A stretch of DNA of 64,000 bases, from positions 1-64,000 of the forward strand of contig NZ_BASE01000004.1 of assembly GCF_000813125.1 (NCBI RefSeq), read 5' to 3'. Position 1 is the first letter of the stretch. Each line of letters starts with the position of its first letter. This DNA is from Mesobacillus selenatarsenatis SF-1 (GTDB taxonomy: Bacteria > Bacillota > Bacilli > Bacillales > Cytobacillaceae). Below are positions 51,556 to 60,444 of this stretch, one piece after another. The notes below the pieces were generated by a model, which saw only the letters and a program-made list of their open reading frames with translations, ran no database searches and had not been told where the DNA came from. Position numbers and translations under genes: made by a program.

Positions 51556-51996
51556 TCACCCCTTCGTTTCTGTTTTTTCAAAGATTGGGTGTTTCGTACT
51601 GAATTCCTCATTATGGAGAATAACTTGTTTTGCTTTGCGATTTTTCGAATTTATAATGACTGGAGCCTGCAGATTGGCTGTTGTTTTTTCGAATGGATCC
51701 TGCACAGTAAGGATCGAATAAACTAGCACATCTTTTTCTGAATCCAAATCAAGTTCGTTAACCACTGAATCTTCCAATTTGAAATCATATTCTCTAAAAA
51801 AGTTGAATGGATTAGATATGATAAATGCCAGCTCCGATGCTGAAAGTGACTGCAGAACGTTAAATGTATTGTCATCTGATAAAGGAAGTAGTATAAATTC
51901 TTTTTCATCCAGAAAACCTGGTATCCCTTTTTCAAAGGTTAAAATTTCATTAGGATTAATATCTACTTCTCCATGATATTTCGTGGCTATTTTCAT
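51556..51996 (-). CDS. fliW: Flagellar assembly factor FliW
   Basis: 146 aa antagonist of CsrA and binder of flagellin. Features: KYHGEVDINPNEILTFEKGIPGFLDEKEFILLPL, NPFNFFREYDFKL and ILTVQDPFEKTTANLQAPVIIN. Directly upstream of csrA, as in B. subtilis; together with Hag they form a homeostatic three-protein switch. Confidence 0.97.
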   Translation of the reverse strand: MKIATKYHGEVDINPNEILTFEKGIPGFLDEKEFILLPLSDDNTFNVLQSLSASELAFIISNPFNFFREYDFKLEDSVVNELDLDSEKDVLVYSILTVQDPFEKTTANLQAPVIINSKNRKAKQVILHNEEFSTKHPIFEKTETKG

Positions 51997-52011
51997 TCTG
52001 TAATCAGTCCT

Positions 52012-52602
52012 TTATATAGATTGTTCATAATTAATTCCGACATGTCTTAAATTTTCAAAATCTATTTTTAACGAAGGGTGCTGTTTCAAAGATACTTCTG
52101 CTTTTCCAGGTGTGTAGTTTATTACAGGGTTATTTACATTGCTTTCAATAATTGGCATATTAACCTTCCAATTTATATCAACCTTCGCCGGGGCATAGTC
52201 AATCTTCACCCCGCCAGCTGAAGGTATCCAGCCAATATTGAATTCGAGCATTGGCGACTCGCTGTTTCGTTTTGCCTGATCAGCGATTGGGTGGCCGCCA
52301 TTTTCAATCATCATCACTTCATCGCCATCCTGAGAAACACGGGCGAGCCCTGCAAGCCAGTCCTGATATCCCTGTTGTGCAGCTTCTTCTATCCGGCGCG
52401 AGATATGTTTCAAGTCCATATCTTCCCGTGCTTTTGTCTGTTCAATCGTAAGCCTGGATGGAGTCTTGTTGATATCCAAGTCTGCTTTTGGCTGCTCGAT
52501 GCTTAACTCAGCTTTTGGCTGCTCGATCTCCATATTTGATTTAATAGCATTTATTGAAATTTGCCCCGGTGTTGACTCTAGACGAATCTGCGGAAACTGC
52601 AT
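52012..52602 (-). CDS. yviE: YviE-like flagellar-operon protein (DUF6470)
   Basis: 196 aa soluble protein of unknown function found at this place in bacilli. N-terminus QFPQIRLESTPGQISINAIKSNMEIEQPKAELSIEQPKADLDI contains near-repeats of IEQPKA; the centre has AQQGYQDWLAGLARVSQDGDEVM; the C-terminus is beta-rich (YTPGKAEVSLKQHPSLKIDFENLRHVGINYEQSI). ATG with AGGAGGGAAG upstream. Lies between flgL and fliW. Confidence 0.85.
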   Translation of the reverse strand: MQFPQIRLESTPGQISINAIKSNMEIEQPKAELSIEQPKADLDINKTPSRLTIEQTKAREDMDLKHISRRIEEAAQQGYQDWLAGLARVSQDGDEVMMIENGGHPIADQAKRNSESPMLEFNIGWIPSAGGVKIDYAPAKVDINWKVNMPIIESNVNNPVINYTPGKAEVSLKQHPSLKIDFENLRHVGINYEQSI

Positions 52603-52646
52603 AATCTTCCCTCCTAGTAAAAAAAGCTATTCCCTAGGAGAATAGC

Positions 52647-53537
52647 TTATCTTAAAAAGTCTAAAAGTGTTGGCTGAAGAATGCGGGCGCCAACTCCCAG
52701 TGCTGCGCGGTGCACGCTTTCTTGGGTTTTCATGTCGGTAATGACTCTTTCGATATCGGCGTCCTCGTTATCAGATAAGACTCGGTTTGCCATTACTTCC
52801 TGTTGAGCAATCCGATTGTCAATCATTTCTAGTCGATTGTAACGAGCGCCGAGCTCTGAACGTTCTGCGGAAAGATTGTCCATCACGTCATCCAGTTGGC
52901 CTAATAGACCATCTAAATCAGAGGGAGTGTCATTCTCCAAAGCTGTTTGGATTTCTTGGACTGTATTGAAAAATTCCTGATTAAATAGGTTAGCAGGGTT
53001 AACGTTTGCCCGCAATGTTACTCCGCGTGAGATTTCCACTTTATAGGTATTAATTGCCGGGTCTGCAAGGTTTGCCGCTACAGTAGGAGGGTTTCCCGTC
53101 GGTACAGGTGGATTATCCGTATCTGTTCCATGGAAGATATACCTTCCTGAAACCTGGGTGTTCGCCACCTGCACTAAGTCATTTTTAATCTGTTCAATCT
53201 CACGTGCCACTGCTTCTCTATCAGTAGGACTCATCGTACCATTTTTCCCTTGGACCACTAACTCACGAACCCGCTGTAAGCCATTATTGGCATGCTCGAT
53301 TCCAGCCTCGGAATTCTCCATCCACAAATAAAGTTCGGAAAGGTTGCGCTTATATTGCTCGACTTCAGTTAAATTGGAACGGTAAAACATTCCCTTCATC
53401 GCAACGACAGGATCATCTGATGGCTTGGTGATCTTTTTCCCCGTCGCCAACTGGTCCTGATACTGTCCCATTTTCTTATAGCTTTCACTTAAGTTCCTAA
53501 GTGAATTAGAAGAAAGCATTGATTGTGTTACGCGCAT
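52647..53537 (-). CDS. flgL: Hook-filament junction protein FlgL
   Basis: 296 aa, second hook-associated protein (HAP3). Flagellin-like ends: MRVTQSMLSSNSLRNLSESYKKMGQYQDQLATGKKITKPSDDPVVAMK and SELGARYNRLEMIDNRIAQQEVMANRVLSDNEDADIERVITDM. Starts 10 nt after flgK. Confidence 0.96.
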   Translation of the reverse strand: MRVTQSMLSSNSLRNLSESYKKMGQYQDQLATGKKITKPSDDPVVAMKGMFYRSNLTEVEQYKRNLSELYLWMENSEAGIEHANNGLQRVRELVVQGKNGTMSPTDREAVAREIEQIKNDLVQVANTQVSGRYIFHGTDTDNPPVPTGNPPTVAANLADPAINTYKVEISRGVTLRANVNPANLFNQEFFNTVQEIQTALENDTPSDLDGLLGQLDDVMDNLSAERSELGARYNRLEMIDNRIAQQEVMANRVLSDNEDADIERVITDMKTQESVHRAALGVGARILQPTLLDFLR

Positions 53538-53547
53538 TTCATTTCAC

Positions 53548-55101
53548 CTATCTTCCTACGGTTCCCATGCCGTTAATGATTTTATCAAGCATTTCGTCCT
53601 GGAGAGTGATCATTCTGGCTGATGCGTTATAGGCATGCTGGAACTGGATCATATTTGTCATTTCTTCATCTAGCGAAACAGAGCTGACTGATTTACGGCG
53701 ACCATCTACAGATTCCCTCAGAGAACTACTGTTTTGGGTCAATCGCTCAGCTTCCTGTGATTGGACTGCCATCCCGCCGATTACACTTTCATAGTAATTG
53801 CTGAAATTAGCTAGCTCTGGTTTATCGCCTTTACGGTAATCAAAGTTTTGATTAAAGATATTGGCCAGCGCCAAAACATTGCCCGAATCTCCCTTAGTTG
53901 CGGAAGCCGCCTGGCCGCTGGCTGTTGCAATATTATCAAGACTCTGCTCTATTCCATCTGCCAAAGCAATTCTGCCAGCAAATCCTTTTTGGCTGGTTCC
54001 GATATCACTTCTATCGTCAGAAAAGAAGTTCCGGTCAGCAGGCGGATTTCCGTCTATTTCATTTGGACTTACGCCCAATGCGTGCTGCTTATTAAATTCA
54101 GTAGCAAACGTATACGCCAGATCATCAAGCTTCGTCAGCATATCCGGATAAACTCCGGTTGCTTTACCCGCTTTTTCAAATCCATAGGAATCTACTAATG
54201 CCTTAAGCTTCCCAGTAGAATTCACTGTATTGTAATCAAATTCCGAACTTCCAATCGATAACGTCTTTACAGTTTCATCAACACCATCAAAGTTAACTTT
54301 CACTTCATTGTAGCGGTCGCCGCTGACCAGGATTCCGAGCTCTTTCCCGCTGTCGCTAACCATCTTGACGACAGCCTGTCCTTCAGCGATATCAAGAGAG
54401 CCTTTTCCTGAGCTTGTGTAATCGACTCTGATGTTGACCATTGATGACAACTGATCAATCAAACGGTCTCGTTCATCATATAGATCATTGGGCAAGTAAC
54501 TGTGTGGTTCTACATCAGCTATTTGACCATTGATTTTACTAATTTGATCAAGAATCGAGTTAATAGACTTTTCGGTAACGGTTATTTCATTCTTCAAATC
54601 GCTTTGAATGGAAGAAAGTGAATTATGCAGATAGTTAAATGTCTCCGATACCGCAATTCCACGCTGCCTTACTACGGAACGGGCCCCAGAGTTTGTCGGG
54701 TTCACCGCTAAATCCTGTAAAGACTGCCAGAATTGATCCATTGTTTTCGCCAAACCAGAATCGGAAGGCTCATTTAGGACTTCCTCAAGCTTCAGGTATG
54801 ACTCTGCCCTTGTCTCCCAATATCCGAGCTTATTGTTCTCACCACGGTATTGAACATCCAGAAAGCTCTCTCTCACACGCTGAATCGATCCAGCCTTTAC
54901 ACCCGTACCAACCTGCCCAGGAATCTGCGGGCGGTTAAGTGATGCGTTTGGATATGGTTCAGTCTGCTCAAAGTTAATGCGCTGACGAGTATAGCCAGGT
55001 GTGTTGGCATTTGAAATATTGTGTCCGGTTGTATGTAAAGCGCTCTGCTGTGTGAACATTCCGCGGCGCGCTGTTTCTAATCCCATAAAGGTTGAACGCA
55101 T
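53548..55101 (-). CDS. flgK: Hook-filament junction protein FlgK
   Basis: 517 aa (HAP1). N-terminus STFMGLETARRGMFTQQSALHTTGHNISNANTPGYTRQR and C-terminus VSSVSLDEEMTNMIQFQHAYNASARMITLQDEMLDKIINGMG are typical of axial proteins. I chose the ATG at 55101: GGAGGAA lies 7 nt upstream, inside the longer TTG-started frame. Confidence 0.96.
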   Translation of the reverse strand: MRSTFMGLETARRGMFTQQSALHTTGHNISNANTPGYTRQRINFEQTEPYPNASLNRPQIPGQVGTGVKAGSIQRVRESFLDVQYRGENNKLGYWETRAESYLKLEEVLNEPSDSGLAKTMDQFWQSLQDLAVNPTNSGARSVVRQRGIAVSETFNYLHNSLSSIQSDLKNEITVTEKSINSILDQISKINGQIADVEPHSYLPNDLYDERDRLIDQLSSMVNIRVDYTSSGKGSLDIAEGQAVVKMVSDSGKELGILVSGDRYNEVKVNFDGVDETVKTLSIGSSEFDYNTVNSTGKLKALVDSYGFEKAGKATGVYPDMLTKLDDLAYTFATEFNKQHALGVSPNEIDGNPPADRNFFSDDRSDIGTSQKGFAGRIALADGIEQSLDNIATASGQAASATKGDSGNVLALANIFNQNFDYRKGDKPELANFSNYYESVIGGMAVQSQEAERLTQNSSSLRESVDGRRKSVSSVSLDEEMTNMIQFQHAYNASARMITLQDEMLDKIINGMGTVGR

Positions 55102-55119
55102 TTTTCGTTCCTCCAAATA

Positions 55120-55590
55120 TTATGCTTTTGAGTTGAACATACCCGGCGATTGACCAGGCTTTGCTTTCTTGCCGGCAGGCGGTCCGTAATTGAATTCCTT
55201 CTCCTGCGGCATCACAAGACTTTTGGAAAAATTGATAAATTGGAGTGATTGATGGATTAATTGCTGATTCAGTTCATTTCGTGCCTTTATTTCTGAAATA
55301 ACTCCCATCAAACCTTCCTTGATTTGTAAAAGCTCTTCTTTTTCCGAAGGATTTGCCTCTGCTATTTCCTGTAAAGACGCATCAGGGGAAATACCTTTAG
55401 ATACCGCCAGCCGCTCTTGCTCCAGCTTATTGATCGCAGCTACATGCGCCTGTTCATCCTTTAAAAGCCGGTCGAGGGCAGCTGTGTCTCCTTTTTTCAC
55501 GACATCCGTTTTCTTCACGGTCAGTTCGTAGAGGCTTTTATGCAATTTGAGCATTTTATTCATAATGACAACAAGTGATTCAGCAGACAT
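55120..55590 (-). CDS. flgN: Flagellar export chaperone FlgN
   Basis: 156 aa helical chaperone (YvyG) for FlgK and FlgL. Features: LVVIMNKMLKLHKSLYELTVKKTDVVKKGDTAALDRLLKDEQAHVAAINKLE and FINFSKSLVMPQEKEFNYGPPAGKKAKP. ATG with AAGGAGGG upstream; 18 nt before flgK. Confidence 0.9.
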   Translation of the reverse strand: MSAESLVVIMNKMLKLHKSLYELTVKKTDVVKKGDTAALDRLLKDEQAHVAAINKLEQERLAVSKGISPDASLQEIAEANPSEKEELLQIKEGLMGVISEIKARNELNQQLIHQSLQFINFSKSLVMPQEKEFNYGPPAGKKAKPGQSPGMFNSKA

Positions 55591-55646
55591 GGACTGCCCT
55601 CCTTCTAGGCATAAAGAAACACTCGCCAGGTAGACGAGTATTCACC

Positions 55647-55916
55647 CTATTTATTATGATAAAAATTAATGATGCTTTTCGCTGTTTCTTTAGCATTCAA
55701 TTTATACGTACCGTTTTCAACCTGAAGCTTCAGCTCTTCAACCTTTTGCTGGCGCTGAACGGATACTTGGGAAAGCTGCTGCATTTCTTTTGCAGTCGAA
55801 GAAATCTCCACTTTATCCGCCTTTTTATTTTGCGTGTTCGCTGCTGCATCTAGTTTGTTCATCTGGCGTTTATATGGATTGATCCCTGATGGGCCTATAT
55901 TATTGTTGATTTTCAT
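55647..55916 (-). CDS. flgM: Anti-sigma-D factor FlgM
   Basis: 89 aa secreted inhibitor of sigma-D. N-terminus MKINNNIGPSGINPYKRQMNK and the sigma-binding part KADKVEISSTAKEMQQLS...VEELKLQVENGTYKLNAKETAKSIINFY. ATG start. It has its own sigma-D promoter in the gap after yvyF, giving feedback control of late flagellar genes. Confidence 0.96.
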   Translation of the reverse strand: MKINNNIGPSGINPYKRQMNKLDAAANTQNKKADKVEISSTAKEMQQLSQVSVQRQQKVEELKLQVENGTYKLNAKETAKSIINFYHNK

Positions 55917-55953
55917 CGTCTAAACCTCACTTTCAGAACGATTTCTACTATTA

Positions 55954-55980
55954 GTATCGGCAATCATCAGCCAATTTTTA
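55954..55980 (-). promoter_or_regulatory. Sigma-D promoter of flgM
   Basis: Minus strand TAAA-N15-GCCGATAC, 7/8 match to the -10 with exact spacing, 38 nt before the flgM ATG. Confidence 0.92.
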
Positions 55981-55994
55981 ATAATTCTTTTCAC

Positions 55995-56399
55995 CTATTC
56001 TCGATGTGTGTAAAAAGTCGCATGTTGCTCTGCCACTTCCTTCTTACGCTTCTCCTCTTTCTGGACGGTACGCAAGTCAGCCATAAGTTCCCCTGCGCAC
56101 GACGCACAGAGCCTGCCCTCACGAATCACCGCACCACACTTATCACAAGGATAACCGAAATTAGGGAATTGAGTCAGCTGAAACCGGCCTGCCCTGATGA
56201 ATTTCAATATCAGATCTTCTGGTACACCGGTCGCTTCTACAACTTGTATTACGGTCGCTGCTCTGTTTTCCCGTTTCCTCATATACTTAGCCACTGTATC
56301 ATATGCTGTCTCTTCTTCTTTCCAGCATTTTTCACATACATCACGGAATTTATTTTTCACATAAAGTGAATCGCATTTTGGGCAATTTTGAAGGTCCAA
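55995..56399 (-). CDS. yvyF: YvyF-like flagellar operon zinc-ribbon protein
   Basis: 134 aa. Two zinc ribbons: CPKCDSLYVKNKFRDVCEKC near the N-terminus and CDKCGAVIREGRLCASC near the C-terminus, joined by a winged-helix-like part (VIQVVEATGVPEDLILKFIRAGRFQL). Always found before flgM in bacilli; proposed to affect flagellar gene expression. ATG with AAGGAGGAAG upstream. Confidence 0.9.
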   Translation of the reverse strand: MDLQNCPKCDSLYVKNKFRDVCEKCWKEEETAYDTVAKYMRKRENRAATVIQVVEATGVPEDLILKFIRAGRFQLTQFPNFGYPCDKCGAVIREGRLCASCAGELMADLRTVQKEEKRKKEVAEQHATFYTHRE

Positions 56400-56427
56400 T
56401 GTCCTTCCTCCTTCAATAATATCTCAT

Positions 56428-57135
56428 CTAGCGCGCCAAAGTGAATGAATACACTTTCGCCGCTCCGTTTTCTTTTAGTAATTTGGCCGCATGCCTCAGC
56501 GTTGAGCCTGTAGTATATATATCGTCAATAAGTAAAATTGTTTTACTGTTAAGATTTAGCTCTGTTTCCAATTTGAACACCTGCTTTAGATGGATTCTCT
56601 CTGAGCGTGATTTTTTTGACTGTTTTTCGGTGTGGACTCTGGAGAGGAGGTGGGTTGGTTTGAAGCCGGCAGTGGTGATGAGGGCTTCTGCCTGGTTGAA
56701 ACCTCTTTCATAGAGTCGTTCATCACTGAGCGGAATGGGGACAATATAATCATATTGGAAAGATTGCAAAGCCTGACAGAGATCTTCTGCAAAAATCTCG
56801 GCAAGTACATAATCTCCGCGGAACTTAAATTTCGCCATTACGTCTTTTGCAAAATCGGTATAACGATACACTGCGCGGTTTTGGTCGAGGCTCCCGCTCC
56901 AGTGCTCGTCCTCCTCCCATCGCTTGCAGTCTAAGCATAGATTCTCCACTCGATACTCCGTTTCCAAAAAGACAAATGGCCTTCCACATATTTCGCAAAC
57001 CTCCCCTGTAATCGACGCAAAGTTCTCCTTACATTCTCCACATATCTTTGGCGCTTCTTCTTTCCCAAAAAGAGTTCTCCATGATAAAGCAGATTCAATC
57101 TCCGCATGGCATATCAGACAATGACACCCTTTCAT
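56428..57135 (-). CDS. comFC: Competence protein ComFC
   Basis: 235 aa phosphoribosyltransferase-fold protein needed for DNA uptake/transformation. Two Cys pairs at the N-terminus (CHCLICH, CGECKENFASITGEVCEICG), then the PRTase core with DYIVPIPLSDERLYERGFNQAEAL and the PRPP motif TILLIDDIYTTGSTLRHAAK. Its ATG overlaps the comFA stop by 4 nt; comFB, present between them in B. subtilis, is absent. Confidence 0.94.
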   Translation of the reverse strand: MKGCHCLICHAEIESALSWRTLFGKEEAPKICGECKENFASITGEVCEICGRPFVFLETEYRVENLCLDCKRWEEDEHWSGSLDQNRAVYRYTDFAKDVMAKFKFRGDYVLAEIFAEDLCQALQSFQYDYIVPIPLSDERLYERGFNQAEALITTAGFKPTHLLSRVHTEKQSKKSRSERIHLKQVFKLETELNLNSKTILLIDDIYTTGSTLRHAAKLLKENGAAKVYSFTLAR

Positions 57136-58613
57136 ATATCAATCAGCCCCTTCTCGATCCCTTCTTTGTTCATTATCATAATTTGGCCGCGGGCACTGAG
57201 CATTGCTTCTGTTTTACCATAATGAAAAAATGTCACGTCACCTGTCGGGTATTCCGCACTTCTTCCTGCACGGCCGGCAATCTGAACAAGAGCGCTTTCG
57301 GTAAAAATCCGGTCCTCTGAGCCGATGACAGCCACATCGATATCGGGGATGGTAACACCGCGCTCAAGAATAGTGGTGGTGAGCAAGATGGGGATATTTT
57401 TATTTCGGAATTTCATTACTTTATCTTTTCTGTCTGGATCTTCAGCATGGATTGATTCAATGAGAGGATTCAACTGACGAAGGATAGTGAGGATTTTTCC
57501 CATGGCGGAGATCTTCGGGGCAAAAATCAATGCCTGTTTGCCGCTGGCTAATCTTTGTTCAATCCATTTTATAAGAGGGACAGGTAGCCTCCCTTTATTG
57601 AGCTTCTTTTCCCAGTTGCCTGCCCATTTAAAACTCGGGACAGGCAATGGGCGTCGATGGTATCGGGCAGGAATCGTAACGAAGTCCCTTTTTCCTAACC
57701 GGCATTCTTTTTGCCATTGTTTGTTTGGGGTTGCTGTTAAGTAAATTAGGGAGGATTTCAGTTTTCTGGATTGCTTGACTGCATATTGAAGAGTTTCATC
57801 AATGGAGTAAGGAAAGGCATCAACTTCATCGACGATCATGACATCGAACGCCCTGTAAAAGCGGAGCAGCTGGTGCGTTGTCGCAATTGTGAGTTGGGCA
57901 TATTCATGTCGGTCTTCACTGCCTCCATACAGAGCGGCAATTTTAATACCCGGAAACACTTTTTCAAAACGAGGAGCCAGCTCCAACACCACATCCGTCC
58001 TGGGTGTTCCCACGCACACCCGCTTGCCTGTGGATAGAGCCTGGGCAATCCCTGCAAATAATACTTCCGTCTTACCAGCGCCGGCAACTGCCCAGACCAG
58101 GAGCTCCGATGAGTTTTCCACAGCTTCGGCAACTCGTCGGGAAGCAATTTTCTGTCCTGCTGATAATTGACCATCCCATTGAAGAGGTTCCACACTTCTA
58201 TTGAACTCCGGCTGCGGTCCCGCCCAGCTGACAAGCAGCGTGCACTCACTCATTCTTCCCATCATCAAGCATTTCCGGCAATACATCTCAACTTTTCCAC
58301 AACGCGAACAGGGAAACTCCGCAAACCTCGCAGGATCTGTCGTGCCGCATCTTGTGCAGGACAATCGATCTCGATTGATACCCTTTCGATAAAGAAAATA
58401 TCCATGGTCATGATGTTTCTGTATTTCCTCCATCGAAAAAGGCAATTCTTCAAGCAGCAGCTGTTTACCAGTCAGCATTTTTTGCAGTTCAAAATTGTAT
58501 CGGAAAGCTCGTTCTGTGGATAACGAAGGAAACTGAGGAGCCTTCATGTTGCTGAATGCACATTCATCAACAGAATTATTTGAGGTGGGGATTAAATTTT
58601 CTTCTTTTAACAA
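57132..58613 (-). CDS. comFA: Competence DNA helicase ComFA
   Basis: 493 aa ATP-dependent translocase that helps pull single-stranded DNA into the cell. N-terminal four-Cys zinc site (CTRCG...CSRCG...YCRKC), Walker A VAGAGKTE, Walker B MIVDEVDAFP (DEVD box), TATPNKQW, and motif VI GRAGRSAEYPTG. The TTG at 58613 is the first possible start; AAAGGTTGTGAT lies upstream at moderate spacing. Upstream gap carries DnaA boxes. Confidence 0.92.
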   Translation of the reverse strand: MLKEENLIPTSNNSVDECAFSNMKAPQFPSLSTERAFRYNFELQKMLTGKQLLLEELPFSMEEIQKHHDHGYFLYRKGINRDRLSCTRCGTTDPARFAEFPCSRCGKVEMYCRKCLMMGRMSECTLLVSWAGPQPEFNRSVEPLQWDGQLSAGQKIASRRVAEAVENSSELLVWAVAGAGKTEVLFAGIAQALSTGKRVCVGTPRTDVVLELAPRFEKVFPGIKIAALYGGSEDRHEYAQLTIATTHQLLRFYRAFDVMIVDEVDAFPYSIDETLQYAVKQSRKLKSSLIYLTATPNKQWQKECRLGKRDFVTIPARYHRRPLPVPSFKWAGNWEKKLNKGRLPVPLIKWIEQRLASGKQALIFAPKISAMGKILTILRQLNPLIESIHAEDPDRKDKVMKFRNKNIPILLTTTILERGVTIPDIDVAVIGSEDRIFTESALVQIAGRAGRSAEYPTGDVTFFHYGKTEAMLSARGQIMIMNKEGIEKGLIDI

Positions 58614-58630
58614 AGTTAATCACAACCTTT

Positions 58631-58807
58631 TGTGGATTTCTCTGTGGATAATAAGAGTTTTCTGTGTACAATGTGGGTTAATTTGTTGGTAAGTGGTTGT
58701 TCGAGTTGATGTAAGCGGTTATTACTGTGGATAAACGGGAGTGTGGTGTTAAATACCTGTTAATAAGTGGATGGTTTTGTTGATAACTACTATATTTATG
58801 TGGATAA
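58631..58807. promoter_or_regulatory. DnaA-box cluster upstream of comFA
   Basis: Three perfect boxes TGTGGATAA (reverse complement TTATCCACA) at 58643-58651, 58726-58734 and 58799-58807, all in one orientation, plus a near-match TGTGGATTT at 58631-58639. The stretch is AT-rich with no gene. Resembles the chromosomal DnaA-box clusters known in B. subtilis outside oriC. Confidence 0.7.
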
Positions 58808-58810
58808 TTA

Positions 58811-58984
58811 GAAAAGCGCAAGCGCCTTGGTCAGCCCCGACAAGCGATGTCCGCCTAGAACGCCACATCGTGTGGCTGGCGGGTTTACACGTCCTGTGCC
58901 TTAGAGGGCCGACCTGTGAAGTCGTTCTTTGACTTCATTGGGCGAACCGAAGCGACTCGAGGGGCTAGGCGCTGGAGCTAGACA
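58811..58984. repeat. Dispersed Bacillaceae-type intergenic repeat, 174 bp
   Basis: GC-rich element from GAAAAGCGCAAGCGCCTTGG to GGCGCTGGAGCTAGACA in AT-rich surroundings. The ends are imperfect inverted repeats (AAGCGCCT..AGCCCC / GGGGCTAGGCGCT), and internal hairpins are present (GAAGTCGTTCTTTGACTTC; CACATCGTGTGG). I recognise this type of end sequence as a multi-copy intergenic element of Bacillus-like genomes; copy number here cannot be judged from one window. Confidence 0.7.
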
Positions 58985-58985
58985 C

Positions 58986-59022
58986 TAAAAAAAGCGCCAA
59001 CTCCCCCTACGGATCTGGCGCT
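58986..59022 (-). terminator. Terminator after degV
   Basis: Stem AGCGCCA / TGGCGCT followed on the minus strand by TTTTTTTAG. Confidence 0.85.
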
Positions 59023-59052
59023 TCATCATTGTTGTAAGAACTTTTCCGTAAA

Positions 59053-59892
59053 TTACTTTTTGTACCAGCCCATCCCCATCGAACCCTCTCCGAGATGGGT
59101 TCCAATGACCGGACCGAAGTAGCTTAGCATGAATTCAACATTCGGAAACTGAGCTTCTAGCTCGCTTTTCCATTCAAGTGCTTCTGCTTCACGATTGGCA
59201 TGGATGACGACTGCCCGGTACTCGCCGCCGCTGTTCGCATCTTCCGCTAGCAATTCGACGACACGGTTCATCGCCTTTTTTCGTGTACGGACCTTTTCAT
59301 AAGGAACAATTTTCTTGTCCTCAAAATGAAGCAAAGGCTTCACCTGCAACAGGCTTCCAATCAGCGCCTGGGCACTGGACAACCGACCGCCGCGCTGAAG
59401 ATGGCTTAAATCATCCACCATAAAGTAAGCACGGATGGATTTCTTCACTTCATTCAAGCGCTCGATGATTTTCTCAGGTTCAACACCTTGCTCTGCCAGC
59501 TCTGCAGCTTCAAGAGCATAGAACCCCTGAACCATTGCGCTGATCTCAGAATCAAATGGATACACCTTTATACCGTCAACCATTTCCCCAGCGCTCACCG
59601 CACCCTGGTAGGTGCCGCTGATTCCGCTGGACAGATGGATGCTAATGACTGCATCGTAATCCTTGGCCAATTTTTCAAAAAGCTCGATGAACTCGCCAAT
59701 CGGAGGCATCGACGTTGTCGGAAGCTCTCGCTGCTTCACTTCTTCATAAAACTCTTCAGCGCTGATATCTATTTCTTCTCTATATGTCTCATGATCGAAA
59801 ATCACGCTTAACGGAATCATGTGGATATTCCATTTCTCCCGCAATTCCTTCGGGATGTACGCAGTGCTATCCGTGATAACTGCCGTTTTCAT
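59053..59892 (-). CDS. degV: DegV family fatty-acid-binding protein
   Basis: 279 aa. Two-domain DegV fold: MKTAVITDSTAYIPKELREKW, ISAEEFYEEVKQRELPTTSMPPIGEFIELFEKL (TSxPP), ISIHLSSGISGTYQGAVSA and FMVDDLSHLQRGGRLS. DegV/FakB proteins bind a fatty acid for FakA-type kinases. I chose ATG 59892 (AAGGATGG upstream). Stands between comFA and sda. Confidence 0.93.
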   Translation of the reverse strand: MKTAVITDSTAYIPKELREKWNIHMIPLSVIFDHETYREEIDISAEEFYEEVKQRELPTTSMPPIGEFIELFEKLAKDYDAVISIHLSSGISGTYQGAVSAGEMVDGIKVYPFDSEISAMVQGFYALEAAELAEQGVEPEKIIERLNEVKKSIRAYFMVDDLSHLQRGGRLSSAQALIGSLLQVKPLLHFEDKKIVPYEKVRTRKKAMNRVVELLAEDANSGGEYRAVVIHANREAEALEWKSELEAQFPNVEFMLSYFGPVIGTHLGEGSMGMGWYKK

Positions 59893-60052
59893 TGTTATAT
59901 TACCATCCTTATGTTTTTCTCTACAGTTTGTACAATCCCATTTTATATGAACTTCCTGCAAAATGCATTCTTTCAGGAAAACTATTTTAATAAAGAGTTT
60001 TGGAAAAGCGGGAACTAATTCGATAGGATGGATTCCATTCCTAATTTCGTTT

Positions 60053-60375
60053 CTATATGACCTTTTAAGGATCCACTCCTCATTTTGGGCTTATAGAATC
60101 TTTCTATGTGACCTTTTTGGATTCAACACCTCATTTGGGCTTATATAATTTTTTCTATGTGACCTTTTAGAATCCACAACTCAATTTTGGGTTTATAGAA
60201 CTTTCCTATAGGACCTTTTAAGGATCCACTCCTCATTTTGGGCTTATAGAACTGTCCTATTTGCCCTTTTAAGGATCTACAGCCTATTTCAGGCTTATAG
60301 AATCTTCCTATGCCCCTTTTTAAAATCCACACTTCAATTCGGTCACATAGAACTTCCCTATGCGACTCTTTACCG
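60053..60375. repeat. Intergenic tandem array E, 51-nt period, about 6.5 units
   Basis: Unit starts (CTATRTGACC-like) at 60053, 60104, 60155, 60206, 60257, 60308 and 60358: five steps of 51 nt and one of 50. Consensus runs CTATGTGACCTTTTAAGGAT, then CCACTCCTCATTTTGGGCTT, then ATAGAATCTTT; where units join, ATAGAA-N3-TTCTAT can form a 6-bp stem. The rest of 59893-60444 has no gene apart from this array. Confidence 0.93.
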
Positions 60376-60404
60376 ACCAAGCCCTTCATACCAAAACCGA
60401 ATAA

Positions 60405-60438
60405 ATAAAAAAACGCTGGCAATCGATTGCACAGCGTT
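60405..60438 (-). terminator. Terminator after sda
   Basis: Stem AACGCTG / CAGCGTT enclosing GCAATCGATTGC; minus-strand tail of seven T residues. Confidence 0.88.
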
Positions 60439-60444
60439 ACAAAC

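Noticed and set aside
58614-58680. ComK boxes (AAAA-N5-TTTT) before comFA
   Set aside because: Only partial matches such as AAAACTCTTATT; not enough to call.
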